Shown: positions 7,819-18,500 of the stretch, in pieces | How the letters are laid out: the number at the start of each line of letters is the position of its first letter | Position numbering within the stretch: the stretch's first letter is position 1 | NCBI GenBank assembly: GCA_047495785.1 | Contig: JBLDXI010000042.1 | Span: forward strand, 4,402,001-4,466,000 | Length of the DNA: 64,000 nt | Origin: Lepidodermella squamata | Taxonomy: Eukaryota; Gastrotricha | Reading direction: 5' to 3' | Position numbers and translations under genes: made by a program | Notes under the pieces: model-generated | Database searches by the model: none | Seen by the model: only the letters and a program-made list of their open reading frames with translations | What the model was told of the DNA's origin: nothing

Positions 7819-10597
7819 TCACGCCGGGTCTTCCCTCGCCCGTTTCAAAACAATAGGCAATTTGGTGGTGATATTGCTGCCGCTATTCGCCGGCTGGTGC
7901 TGTGTTACTACAACGACATGTGGCGAGGGCGAAGACCCGCTCATCATCATCGACGACCCAGGCCGCTTTGCAATTGGCAGCACGAGGGCGACGGGGCCCG
8001 GGCTGCTCCGGGCGATGACGACGGGTGCGGGGGAGGCGGGGTGATTTTTGGGCGATTTCTCATTTTTCACCATGTTATTGTTCTGATGATCGGGCGATGA
8101 CGACGTGGAAGAGGACGTCGCCGGGTGTTGCGTTGGCGAGTTCGCCTGGTCTGAGGAGCTCGCCGGAGATGCGGCCATGGCGGTCGAGGCGACGCGGGAC
8201 AGCATGCGCTGGCGGATGATGCTGTTCGAATCGGACGACTGTTGCTGCTGGTCGCCGACTTGCGCTGAGCTCTCCTGCTCTCCGCCTTCGTCGTCGTCGT
8301 CTGCGGCGACTTCTTGCGCCGCGGCTTGGAGGCTTGTGCCGCCGAGTCGCGCCAGTTCAGCTCGCAGCAGGTCATTTTCTTGTTGCACCAACTGAAATTA
8401 ATAAAATACCAGTTAGAATTAACAGGTCAGCCAAATCGAAATTCGAATAGATTCATTCAGATTTTGCTTAGCTTTTGAGAAAAATTGAAGCAAATAGAAT
8501 AATTTGTTCGGTGAAACACTGAATTATTCTGAACGGGGTATGCACTTGCTTTCAAACTCTCAAATTTTGAGTTTTCAGATCATATAGCGATCGATTTAGT
8601 CTTAAATATTGATGAGTTTAGACTTTTAACGGCAATGTTGAAACCTCAGTAAATTTCAGAATTAATTTGACTAATCAATAATTTGTACACGATTTCTTGA
8701 AAAATCGAAAAAAATCAGTTTAAGGATTACTCTTTCGATCACTTTTCAGCAGCAAAAAATGTTGACATCAAACTCGCTTACGATTACTAGTTTTTATTAA
8801 TGAATGAATCGTCACTTTAAAAATCGAGCAAACTAATATTCACACGATAAATTTTCCGCGATTTTTACGCTATTTATTTTGCTTGTTTTTCACCATCCAC
8901 GTTAGTAATGCAATACACGCGGACAAAACTGGGACGTCTCGGCGATAATTAAAAATCTATTAAAAAATAAGGGACCAGCAAAATGCGCGCAAAGACATTT
9001 TTCATCAATTTCCGGTCATGTTAAAAATATTCTTTCCCAGACACGTCATGTGGAAATATCAGCCTAAGACTGCGCTATATTTGCAGTCTAGCCGTCTAGC
9101 ACGTGACAGGCATATGGCTACTCTCGTACACATAGTACATAGGCACACATCAATAAACGTGATTTAGCCGAGTCTAATCTTTACTGGCATTATGTTCACG
9201 TGCCGCACACGTCACATGACGACGAAAAAATTCCGGAAATTTCTCAAGTCACGTGGCAAAAAAAGCCACTAAGAAACCTGATATTGTCATGACATTTCGT
9301 ATATTTTTGCGATCCACAAGTACTTAAAAATATCACTCTATCTAAAAAATTAAAGAGAATGAAATAAGAACTTGAATAAACAGAAATTTATCGATTAAAT
9401 AAGTATGTCCCCAGGAAGATCGCAAACGTAATTTGGAGAATTAGCCTAGCCATTATTTCAAAATATTAGTTCATTACCAGCTGAATTAATATTATTGCGT
9501 CGTTGTTGGGCGTAATTTTTATGACTTATCACATAGACAACGCATTTTAGTGCGTGAATAATCTAGGTTAATCGCAACTCAGGTGCATTTTTCATGAAAA
9601 TGATGAGGGCTATTGAAATTCATAAATTAAAGCAGCCGAGCGTCCGATTTCAAGCTCTTCAACCTGAATGTTTGACATCGCACTGCATTAATTGATATAT
9701 GAGAGAATTTTCAAAAATTCATCGATAAATTTAGAAATTTTAGAAATGAATGAAATTTACCCCTAGAACTCTTGTCAAGTCATTATGCGCCTTCGAAACT
9801 GCTATCACATAGTCGTAAGTCCGTTGCAGCACATCTGCCTTGCACGACAGGTTACTTGTACTCGCGGGGGGTTGTTCGGGCGGGGCGTTGGGGGCAGGCG
9901 GTAAAATCGCCGACAGCTTCTCAATCCACATGTTAATTTTCTGCCGCCGTCTTTTCTCGACCTCGTTATGGACAGATTTCCGCCGCTGCGCCCGCTCGGT
10001 CGATGTCCCACTCAGGCCAGGACCAGATCCGGTGTGGCCGCCGTCATTAAGGGACGAATCACCGTTATCGTTGTCGCCCATTGGCGATATCGGGGCGACT
10101 ACATTTGCGAGGATCGAGGCAGCAGTTGCGGCTACTGGACCGGCTGAGTCGTTTGAAGACGTTTCTTGGTTCATTCCTCCAGCAGAATTCGACGAGGCTT
10201 GGCCCTTCGACGCAAGCGATAGCATTTGAGATAAAGCAGATTCTTGAGCTAATCGAACCAGGTCGTTCTGATTCATCAACATCAGCAACTGCCCGTTTTG
10301 GCCGTGAATTATGGGTAGAGATAGCCGATTTTGGGGTGTAGTCGACGCAGCAGGAGGAGTTGTAACTAATGAGACATGGCGCTTGTCAGCCGCCGGGTTG
10401 ACAGCTGTTGGAGTTAACAACGCGTTTTTCAGCGTTTTTCTCGGTGGTTCATCGCTCTCTCGGGCTGTTATCGCGCGTTGTAGCATTGCGAGACCGGAAT
10501 TCGTGGGCGGTGGGTTTGAGTTCAAAATTCGAGACAAACTTTCCGAAATATGCACACCATGCTCGGCGGCAGCTTTCGAAATTGAACCGCTGTTCAT
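7819..10597 (-). CDS. USF-type bHLH-leucine zipper transcription factor, two exons, 469 residues
   Basis: Exon 1 is 10597-9761 and exon 2 is 8391-7819, with a 1369-base intron; the joint (CTAGGG/GTAAAT to TTTCAG/TTGGTG) is phase 0. The basic helix-loop-helix lies at about 206-274: the basic part HNEVEKRRRQKIN carries the E-box-contacting His, Glu and Arg of class B bHLH factors, and NMWIEKLSAILP is close to USF1/2. Exon 2 opens with the zipper LVQQENDLLRAELARLG. The loop is longer than usual (Pro/Ala-rich), and a low-complexity Ser/Asp/Pro tail of 170 residues follows the zipper, where vertebrate USF ends. Expected role: dimeric nuclear activator binding CACGTG. It follows TPRA1 on the same strand after 182 bases and may be transcribed with it. 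Confidence 0.85.
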
Positions 10598-10779
10598 TCA
10601 ACAATGAAAAACCTAGGTGGATAAATACAAAAATAATTGTAACGATCTTTTAATGCGAAAAATATAAAGGAGAAACGATAGAGTGAGAGAAACCCGCTGC
10701 AAGCAATTTTTTTACCCAAGAATAAGATATTATAACAGTTTCAGATTAGAAAACCCCGGCATCGTTATACAGTGAAAGA
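10598..10779 (-). other. Short gap between TPRA1 and USF with acceptor-like sites
   Basis: 182 bases separate the TPRA1 stop from the USF start on the same strand. Read on the minus strand it holds an acceptor-like TTGCTTGCAG and a second CCACCTAG nearer the USF ATG, but no clear AATAAA. This is what a nematode-type intercistronic region would look like. Confidence 0.4.
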
Positions 10780-11913
10780 CTAGAGCGACATAGACGGCAT
10801 CGTGTTTTCAAGACGTGACGGAACTGATAGGCCTTTTGAACTGGGTTGAACGAAAGCGACGTCACTGCCACCACCTGCTGTATAATCCGAGTCGAATTGC
10901 AGCGTCAATTGACGCGGTAGAGCATGCGGCGTCGTGGGAAGCGATTCGTTATCTCCGATGGATGGTTCGTCGAATGAAAACGGGATTTGATCGAGCATCG
11001 GCCGTCCGAAAAATGACCTCAGATACACGAAGTAAACGGCACTGGGCAATAAGGTCATATAGATGTATAACGTAATCGCCAGAATGCAGTAACCAGGTTG
11101 AACTCCGCCTAGAACTAAACTAGCTCCAAGGAGTTGAAGTGCATCCAAAGCCATCAAAACGCCGCAATACACGTAGAAAGACCGTTTTGACGGCAGCAAA
11201 AACCGGTCACGCCATGGCGAGCAAGGTAACGTTACGATAAACGCGTATGCTGTGAAAAATACTGCTGTGGAAGCCGTCAGGAAAAATATCGATCCATGCT
11301 TGAATGAATGAAAATTTCCAGCAGGTACCGCGTGTTGGAACTCTAGGGCCGACATGATAGTAGTGTTGATCGCAGCGGCGACTAAAGCTACCGCTAAAAC
11401 GCGCCTAACACCTTTGGCCGAGTCTAAATGGCCAAAAAGAACCGCGAATGCTAAAACAGCAGTCTCGGTGGCAACGAAGAAGAAGTTGAGAATAAGCCAC
11501 AACACTTGATCGCCCCGTTCGACGCTCGATCTCATGGCCACTGCAGTAATTGCTCGAATGACTGCTACAATAGTATCTATCCACACTAATACGTACATGA
11601 GAAAGATCAGTGGACTCCGGGAACGCGTTAGTTTAACCATAGAAGACCGAGCCTTGATGATTAAGAATAAGAGAAACGCCATTTGAGGAATCAGCAACGC
11701 GACGTCCCAATACTTGACGCCTGAATCACCGAGATCGTCTTCGAGGAACAGCTTGCATTCACAGCAAGACGAATTATCTGCACTTGGCGACGGGGTTGTA
11801 GATCCATTTGAATTATTAGACCAGTTATTTATGTCCAAATTAGGTATCGGGACAATATGTACCAGAGACATATTGGTCGGTAACGAGGTATCATTAACAT
11901 TTGAAACGTTCAT
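10780..11913 (-). CDS. tpra1: TPRA1-like seven-transmembrane protein (adipocyte-associated 1 / GPR175)
   Basis: A single exon encodes 377 residues, similar to the family's usual 370. After an N-glycosylatable, Ser/Asn-rich extracellular N-terminus come seven hydrophobic segments. Diagnostic TPRA1 stretches are VKYWDVALLIPQ before helix 1, LAFAVLFGHLDSAKGVRRVLA after helix 4, and LPSKRSFYVYCGVLMALDAL with the FLRSFFG-like YLRSFFGRP after helix 7. The family is an orphan receptor-like membrane protein conserved in animals and plants; work in mouse and worm links it to early cell division and to Hedgehog signalling. The C-terminal tail is Ser/Thr-rich and cytoplasmic. Start taken at the first Met. 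It stands first in a same-strand pair with the USF gene. Confidence 0.9.
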   Translation of the reverse strand: MNVSNVNDTSLPTNMSLVHIVPIPNLDINNWSNNSNGSTTPSPSADNSSCCECKLFLEDDLGDSGVKYWDVALLIPQMAFLLFLIIKARSSMVKLTRSRSPLIFLMYVLVWIDTIVAVIRAITAVAMRSSVERGDQVLWLILNFFFVATETAVLAFAVLFGHLDSAKGVRRVLAVALVAAAINTTIMSALEFQHAVPAGNFHSFKHGSIFFLTASTAVFFTAYAFIVTLPCSPWRDRFLLPSKRSFYVYCGVLMALDALQLLGASLVLGGVQPGYCILAITLYIYMTLLPSAVYFVYLRSFFGRPMLDQIPFSFDEPSIGDNESLPTTPHALPRQLTLQFDSDYTAGGGSDVAFVQPSSKGLSVPSRLENTMPSMSL

Positions 11914-13047
11914 TTTTCAGCTTTGATGACGCTACATCAAGCAATACTCCTAGAAAGAAAACAATTTTGAATTGATTACTGTCGAAGTTGTCAATGAATC
12001 ATATCTGGGTCACATGACAAATACGAAGTAGGTATAGGAAATAATAAAACTTCAAGTACCAATACTATAATGGCACAATTGGCCAAGCGGCTCATCCCTA
12101 ATTCACTACGCTAAGATTGACAGATGAATCAAATAAATTATAATGCCTAAGAGACAATTCTAAAAGCAAAAATTGGGTTAATTTTCTGGATTAAATGAGG
12201 ACGCATGCCGTTCTAGTTTTTTAGTAACTCAACTATCACAATCCAAGTTCACCAGCACATCCTTTGTTAGAAAAAGATGCCAGATATGTAAAAAATTTTT
12301 ATAAAAAACTTCTAACAATTATAAGGTGGAACGTTATACGTCATAGAGTTTCCCATTGAGTCGACGGATCATGTGACTGGACTCGTGACAAGGTTGATCA
12401 AGCAAAAAACAAAATCGCCCACCTCGCTACACAAAAAGCACTTGGATATATTATTTTTCGAAAATATTCTTAGTGCAGGATTATATAAAAATTGCATATA
12501 CGCAGGCAATCATCTGTATTATTCACAAAATCATATGTGAAAAAATATCCAAAATGTGCGCCGCACCCTTTTTGGGTTTTATCTTGCGGCTACCGGTTTT
12601 GCTTCGAAGGTTATGACGCTAGACGCTAACGTCTCACGCTTCCTCGTTCAGAAATGAGCCATAGTTTTTCATTCTTGAATGATGCTCGTAGGCAGCCTTT
12701 GCTTCCGCATACTCCATAAAATTCCATCCTTGTGGCACTTTTGTTTGAAATGTTCCAAGTTCTAATTCCGAGTCCGATTACAGAAGATTCTTGTCTTCCT
12801 GTTCTAAGCTTATCGCTTATCAACCTATTGTTGAGTTAACTCTCCGTCCAATGATGCTTCCTCTGCTGTCGACATCTTCAGATTGTTCAAATCCCCTGTT
12901 ATCATTACTTCCAATTTGCCTTATATTTGATCGTACACATACTGCGGTCAGCGGTCAGCAGTTCTCACTGTAAACCCTTCAACTCTGACAAATGACTTAT
13001 TTCTCTTGCAGAAACTTAGGAAATAATTAGCGATATTTAAAACTATT
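11914..13047. other. Intergenic between divergent TPRA1 and SR-protein genes
   Basis: About 1.1 kb of AT-rich sequence with no convincing exon; it should hold both promoters. An acceptor-like TTCTCTTGCAG ends at 13,011, 37 bases before the SR start codon, and probably receives a spliced leader or a 5' UTR exon. Confidence 0.4.
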
Positions 13048-15278
13048 ATGCCGCGTCGCTCTCGGTCTCGTTCCCGCAGCAGCTCGCCCCGTCGCAGCCG
13101 AAGCCGGCGTAGCCGTTCACGTTCCGGTTCTCGGGATCGTCATGTCAGCCCGTCTGATGTTGGTTATCGCATCCATATTGGAGATCTTGGTGAGTTGCTC
13201 ACATATGTATGAACTTTTATACCTGAAATAATTTTTCGGCAGTTCCTGATGCCAGCGAGCGCGATATTCGCAAAACGTTTGAAAAATTCGGCCCTCTTCT
13301 TGAAGTCTGGTTCGCCCGTCGCCCACCGTGTTACGCTTTCGTAGTTTTCAAGGAGAAGGAAGACGCTGAGGAAGCAGTTCGGGAGACTGATGGCAAATAT
13401 GTTTGCGGTGTTCGTGTTCGCGTGTCCCACGCAAAGCCCAGAGTTCGCGGCGGTCGTCGCAATATGTTTGGGTATTTTCAAGTAGGAAACCAGTTTTATT
13501 CTCAAACCTTTGTTTTACAGTTATGGCGGCGATTCTCCCCCGCGTCACTCAGATCGTGGCAACTCACAGCGCTGCTTCACATGCGGAGAGACAGGTCACT
13601 TTGCCCGCGACTGCTATTCAATGAGCCGAGGTGGCGCTGGTGGCCGAGGTGGCGGAGATCGTTACAACAGGTATGCGTCGCCAGCTTTTTTGTTTTAGTT
13701 GACTAGCTTTCAGGTGTGAGTGATGGTGACTGGTTGTGAGGGTGATGGTTGGATCTCGTTAGATGATGGCCAAAATTAGCTATGGGCGCCGAGCTCATGA
13801 AACGATCAAGTTAACTCTCTTTCTATCTATCATTATATTCCAACCGCTAGAGCTGGCTCGTGAGAAGCAGTGTTACCAAGCCTACTGCTATTACGTTGGC
13901 TCTAGATCTAGACTGGTTGATGAGATGAAATGTGGTTGATGATGTGGTTCTCATGTGGCCTTGGGCTATGGAAATACGGTCTAGAAATGGCCTCCGTCTT
14001 GATGAAGAAGCCTGTCACGGTGGTGAAGAAGAAAAGCGAAGCCGCGTGGCTTGTCTCAAGGGTGGCTCATGGGTGTTGATCTGGCACAAGATTTGATGAT
14101 TAATGAGCCGAGGTAATTCCGCATCCGATTGAAACTTTCATAAGTAACCGATAAAACAATCAATCCAGTGCCACCTGCTTTAAAAGTACTACTACTAAAC
14201 CTTGCAATTACTACTTACCTGGATTCACCTATAATTGAATGGCGTGAGGTGCTAGTGCTTCCCGGTCATATTAACATAACCGCAAGAAATGGTTTTATTT
14301 TTTTTCGTTTTGCTTCCTACAATCAATGCACCCATCATCATCAGTGAATGTGTTTGTGCTAATAACGTCGTTGTACTACATTATTAGTCAGTTATAAGCA
14401 TTCTTTCGATGCAGGACTACACTTATAATTTCAGCGGTGTTGTTCGTTTTACAATAGTTCGACGTTTGTTTGTTGCAAGGAGATCAAAATTCACAGCCTT
14501 GAGGTGAAACTCGGTCTAAAGAACCCGAAAATAAGTTGAAAGCTAAGCAGAATTCGCCATTTAGTTATTTGTCATCAGTATTTCATTCGCTAATTAGATT
14601 CTGTACGGAAACGATTTATTGACTGTCTCCTCTGAGAAACCGCCAACTAGGGTGATAACAGTTCTCTTTTTCTCCGCACGCACCTTAGGAAAGGACAAAT
14701 ATTTGCTCGAGATAATTGTTTAAGGGTTTTCTAGATTGGAATTTTGAGAGGACAAGATTTGAACCCAAAATTTATTACAAATATTTATTACACCCTTCGT
14801 CATACTTATTTTGGCTTTCGACTAGTTTACTTCGTTGGAACATAAATTTTTTCTCAAAGCTGAGACTTCAATTTTTAAGAATTAAATTTGAACGATTTAT
14901 TCGGATACTGTTTACTCGAGTTTCATCTTTGAGTGAATCGTGATCTCTGTGGTTCGTTGTGGTTGGAATAATTCGACTATTATTCGAAAATTGATCCATT
15001 TTTATCGAACCGGCTAAGTTGTGTTTTCGTCGTGTTTTTCTTCTAGCAGATCACGCAGCCGGTCGCGTTCTCGCTCCCGCAGTCGCAGCAATGACCGCAG
15101 CCGTCGAGACCGCCGGGATAGATCCCGCGAACGTCGCCGCCGCTCGCCGACCCCGGAAGTCGCAGCCGAGAATGGCTCATCCCGCCGCGGTAAGTCCAGC
15201 CGCGCCACCGAATCCTCGTCCCGCCGCGATCGCGAAGAACGCGCCGTTTCGAATGGTCGCGAAGATAACTTCGAATGA
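13048..15278 (+). CDS. SR splicing factor with RRM and CCHC zinc knuckle (SRSF7/9G8-like), four exons
   Basis: Exons 13048-13189, 13243-13471, 13521-13670 and 15047-15278 join in frame to 250 residues. Order: an N-terminal Arg-Ser stretch (1-35), an RRM (about 43-117, RNP2 RIHIGDL and RNP1-like PCYAFVVF), a glycine-rich link, a CCHC knuckle (CFTCGETGHFARDC), then a second RS domain of repeated RS dipeptides. The RRM is of the SRSF3/SRSF7 type (VWFARRPP followed by GVRVRVSHAK). A zinc knuckle after such an RRM is the mark of SRSF7; the N-terminal RS part is extra. Role: enhancer binding in spliceosome assembly and mRNA export, shuttling nuclear protein. Introns 1 and 2 are 53 and 49 bases, intron 3 is 1376 bases and probably carries regulation. 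Confidence 0.85.
13671..13720 (+). promoter_or_regulatory. Alternative 5' splice site with in-frame stop in SR intron 3
   Basis: The normal donor is at 13,671 (AACAG/GTATGC). A second, stronger-looking donor CAG/GTGTGAGT lies at 13,714. Using it would extend exon 3 by 43 bases and read through TTTTAG, an in-frame stop ending at 13,698, before the RS domain. SR genes are known to limit their own expression by such unproductive splicing. Confidence 0.45.
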
Positions 15279-16142
15279 ACAACTAAATCGCCAAAACTAA
15301 TCTTGCTCTCGATAAATTTGAAGGACCAGCGAGTTTTTTTGATCGATGAATGAATGAATGAAAACTTTGCTAGCAATCGTGATGATTCAACCTGTTGTTT
15401 GTTAACTCTTCTTCTTTTTTCTTTGATCGTTGTACATAATCTGCAATTTATTCGTTATAAAAAAACCTGATACAAGATGAAAAAAATCTACCGTAAAACG
15501 TAGACACAACTGCTGGAAAATAAGGTGTTTGGTTGGTGTTACAAGTGGTGATTGATTGTCTCTGTGTTTTTTCTTGTTCATTCATTGGAATGAAAAAATT
15601 GTATCTACTACGCAGTGTTGTGAATGATTGAATGACGCGAATCGAGTGTGGCCATCTTGTGTTTTATACGATGAAAATGTTACGTACGGCGAGATTCGGA
15701 CGTGCCAACTGCAAATCCGGCCGTTTCTCCCGAGCTAACTTGCTTCTTTTTCTCTGGTTTCCCTCGATGGCAAATTTCTATCTTTGAAGAAAATTTTGAA
15801 TTTATTAAGGTGGGGTTTATAAATTTTAAGTAGGATTCGATTTTTCTTCCAATATCGAAATTTGCCGATTTTTTGTGTCTGATTATTCAAGAAAAACCAC
15901 CTAGCAGCAAACAGAAATAAGCTCGCACATACCGTTGTGTCTGAAATATCTATATACAAAAAATGAATCTATATGTTATATTGATGATTTGTTCGTCGTC
16001 ACTTAAAATTCGTTGATTGTACTTACTAGAAATTTGAAGAAAAACTACGCGAAAAAAACAATAACAATACAAACCAGAATTTGCGTTCTGTAACTTTAAG
16101 GTGGCTATTTGATATTTTAGGTCTTATTTGAGACTATAGAGA
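15279..16142. other. 3' UTR of the SR gene and RPS26 leader
   Basis: No gene seen. An acceptor-like GATATTTTAG ends at 16,120, 22 bases before the RPS26 start, consistent with a very short spliced leader region. Confidence 0.4.
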
Positions 16143-16535
16143 ATGACGTCGAAGCGTCGTAACAATGGGCGGTCGAAGCACGGCCGCGGCTACGTCAAGC
16201 CGATCCGCTGCACCAACTGCGGTCGCTGCGCGCCGAAGGACAAGGCGATCAAGAAGTTCGTCGTCCGCAACATCGTCGAGCAGGCCGCCGTCAAGGACAT
16301 CAAGGACGCGTGCCTCTTCGACAACTACGCTCTGCCGAAGTTGTACGCCAAGCTGTACTACTGCGTGTCGTGCGCCATCCACTCGAAGATCGTGCACGTG
16401 CGCTCGCGTGAGGACCGTCGCATCCGCACGCCGCCACCACGTTTCGGTGCGGCGCGCGAAAATACCCAGCAGCAGCAACAGCAGCAGCAGCAGCAGGGCG
16501 GCGCCCAGGGTGCCCCGGCGCCGGCTCGCACCTAA
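16143..16535 (+). CDS. rps-26: 40S ribosomal protein S26 (eS26)
   Basis: A single exon encodes 130 residues. The first 100 are typical eS26: [20 protein letters not shown], the zinc-binding cysteines in CTNCGRC and CVSCAIH, and the conserved end RIRTPPPRF. The protein sits at the mRNA exit channel of the small subunit. The tail is unusual: after the conserved part comes AARENT, ten glutamines coded by a CAG/CAA run, then a Gly/Ala/Pro stretch, where other animals have a short Pro/Arg-rich tail. Codon use is strongly biased to C-ending codons, as expected for a highly expressed gene. AATAAA is at 16591-16596. Confidence 0.96.
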   Translation: MTSKRRNNGRSKHGRGYVKPIRCTNCGRCAPKDKAIKKFVVRNIVEQAAVKDIKDACLFDNYALPKLYAKLYYCVSCAIHSKIVHVRSREDRRIRTPPPRFGAARENTQQQQQQQQQQGGAQGAPAPART

Positions 16536-16590
16536 GCGACTGAAATGAAATGCCTCCGAGGTCTCGCGGTGCTTTCGTCCGTGATAGATA

Positions 16591-16596
16591 AATAAA
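16591..16596 (+). terminator. AATAAA polyadenylation signal of RPS26
   Basis: Perfect AATAAA 56 bases after the stop codon, within a short 3' UTR. Confidence 0.6.
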
Positions 16597-18500
16597 AGAA
16601 AGGAGTGTTTATTGTCTGTTGAAAATAAAGGCAGAAAGAAAGAGCGATGATAATTGCATTTAGTCTTTTTTTCATTCATATTTCACATTTTAGGGCTTTT
16701 GTTTTCTGAGCGGCAGTTGCTGAGAAGAATTCTCTAGGAAGCCTTGGAATCTTTGTCTAAAAGCTGAAGCTGTTAACCGATCCAGATTTTTATTTGATGG
16801 CTCTCTGTGCTAATTGATGAAGTAATATTACGAAACGAAGAATTTCCTATATGTAGAGAAGACGTGATTGCAGCACAGCTTCGGTTTCCAACTAGGGGCC
16901 TGAGTTTTTGTGATGGCACAGCGAAGACAAATATTTTGAGAAACGAATCCGATGTAGATATTTTTACAGATGCATTTTTGAGAGCCGATCTCAGTGATCG
17001 AAATTTCGCGCATTAGGCTACATGATTCTCCAAAAAATGCAGATTATTCATCTGCAAAGCCAGTTTAAATAGATTCCTGGAAAGTTGCCAAGTACACATA
17101 CCAAATCCCAATTAGGGTTCCAGACTTCCGTTTCCCCGAAATTAGCTGTTCGAATTTCCAGTTTGAATCTAAAACTTTTGTATCGCCATTCATGCCTGAG
17201 CGATTTTGTGCTGTCGGTGGTCGAGTTTTACTCACGTCTGCAGCGCCCATATCGATAACTCGGAGATTTCTACGAGATCCGTAGCCTAGGAAGCCACCAT
17301 TGGAAATTATTGTAGATACCCATATCGACTCTTGAAGTTGAGTAAAAGTCGAATTGATAAAAATCGTTGAAATTTTCACAGAATGCTTAAATTTAGTGCT
17401 GGAACCTCATTTGCAGTGATAAAATAATTATACCATTTTCTAGATGCCGGAGTATCAAAAGGTGAATCGGCAAGCATTTTCACCAAATTATAAATTCGCC
17501 CCAATTCCCTAACTTGCCATAAATTATTATGCAAGCTCAAAATGAATTAATGAATTTTGTTGGAAGCCGAAATAAGATGTTGCGATTATGAATGCTAATG
17601 GGTTTTGATAACGGTCACCTGTCTTGTTTTGGGCTGAAATACAGACGTTTCCTATTTCCTATGCCCGAACTCAAAGCTCTATAAATGGCGAAATAACATA
17701 CAAAAAAGCCGCTAAAAATTTGTTATCCATCGATTTTTCACAGAATCGCAGCATCTCTTCAAGGTTACGCAATATTGCACTAAATAAAACACGAAATATG
17801 TAGCAACCGACCGGGAAAACGGTGTGTTACCTGTGGATATACGCTCACACACGCTCACCAATTTTCCAGCTACTTCACATCTCGGTGCGAGTTCATAATT
17901 AAATTAACTGTTAAGGTCGAGCTGTCGATATTAGGTACTACCCCGGTGCCGCCGGAATTCCTGTGGCTGCAGGCACTTTTTCGCAGCCTGCAGCTAAAAA
18001 CGGCGGCTGCGCTGTTGGATAACGGCGACGTGCCGGCGCGCGAGGTCTCCGCGGTCAGCGATGCGCGGCGGTCACGCGTTGCGATGAAATTGCGGCACCA
18101 ATTACCGCCAAGTTCACAGGGTGACACAAAAACCGCACTTGCGCGTCATCGCACAGGTCATCGCGATGTGGCTTTAATGAAATTAATAAACCACAAAAGA
18201 ATAGCATACATATATAGCGTCATTCTGTGGTTGCAAGATGATAACTCTATGCGATGGTCAGCGATGGCCTGCTGTCAGTCTTTCCCACAAAAACAAGTGC
18301 GCACATAGGTACCACCGACCTACCTTTCCCGCTCGGGCCATAAAAATTTGACGGCTTGGGGATCGTGCGCGTATAAATTATTATTTAATTATTATACCTA
18401 AAGCGCGTCCAATTTGGTACCATCATGAAATTTTCTCTCATTGTTTATTGTCATTTCTAGGATCCAGAAATAATGATCCATTAATATATATTTACCCGAA
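16597..18500. other. Intergenic, with a GC-rich island at about 17,940-18,120
   Basis: Mostly AT-rich without a recognisable gene. Between 17,940 and 18,120 the composition changes to GC-rich with many CpG, and frames are open on both strands (plus 17,946-18,308; minus 18,127-17,870), but neither translation resembles a known protein. It may be promoter sequence or a first exon of the LDLa gene. A TATA-like run near 18,370-18,400 is not specific. Confidence 0.35.

Noticed and set aside
8067-8395. Several open frames antisense or out of frame to the USF tail exon
   Set aside because: Shadows produced by the GC-rich low-complexity coding sequence.
12860-12910. Possible tRNA B box (GTTCAAATCCC)
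   Set aside because: No A box at the right distance and no acceptor stem pairing could be found.
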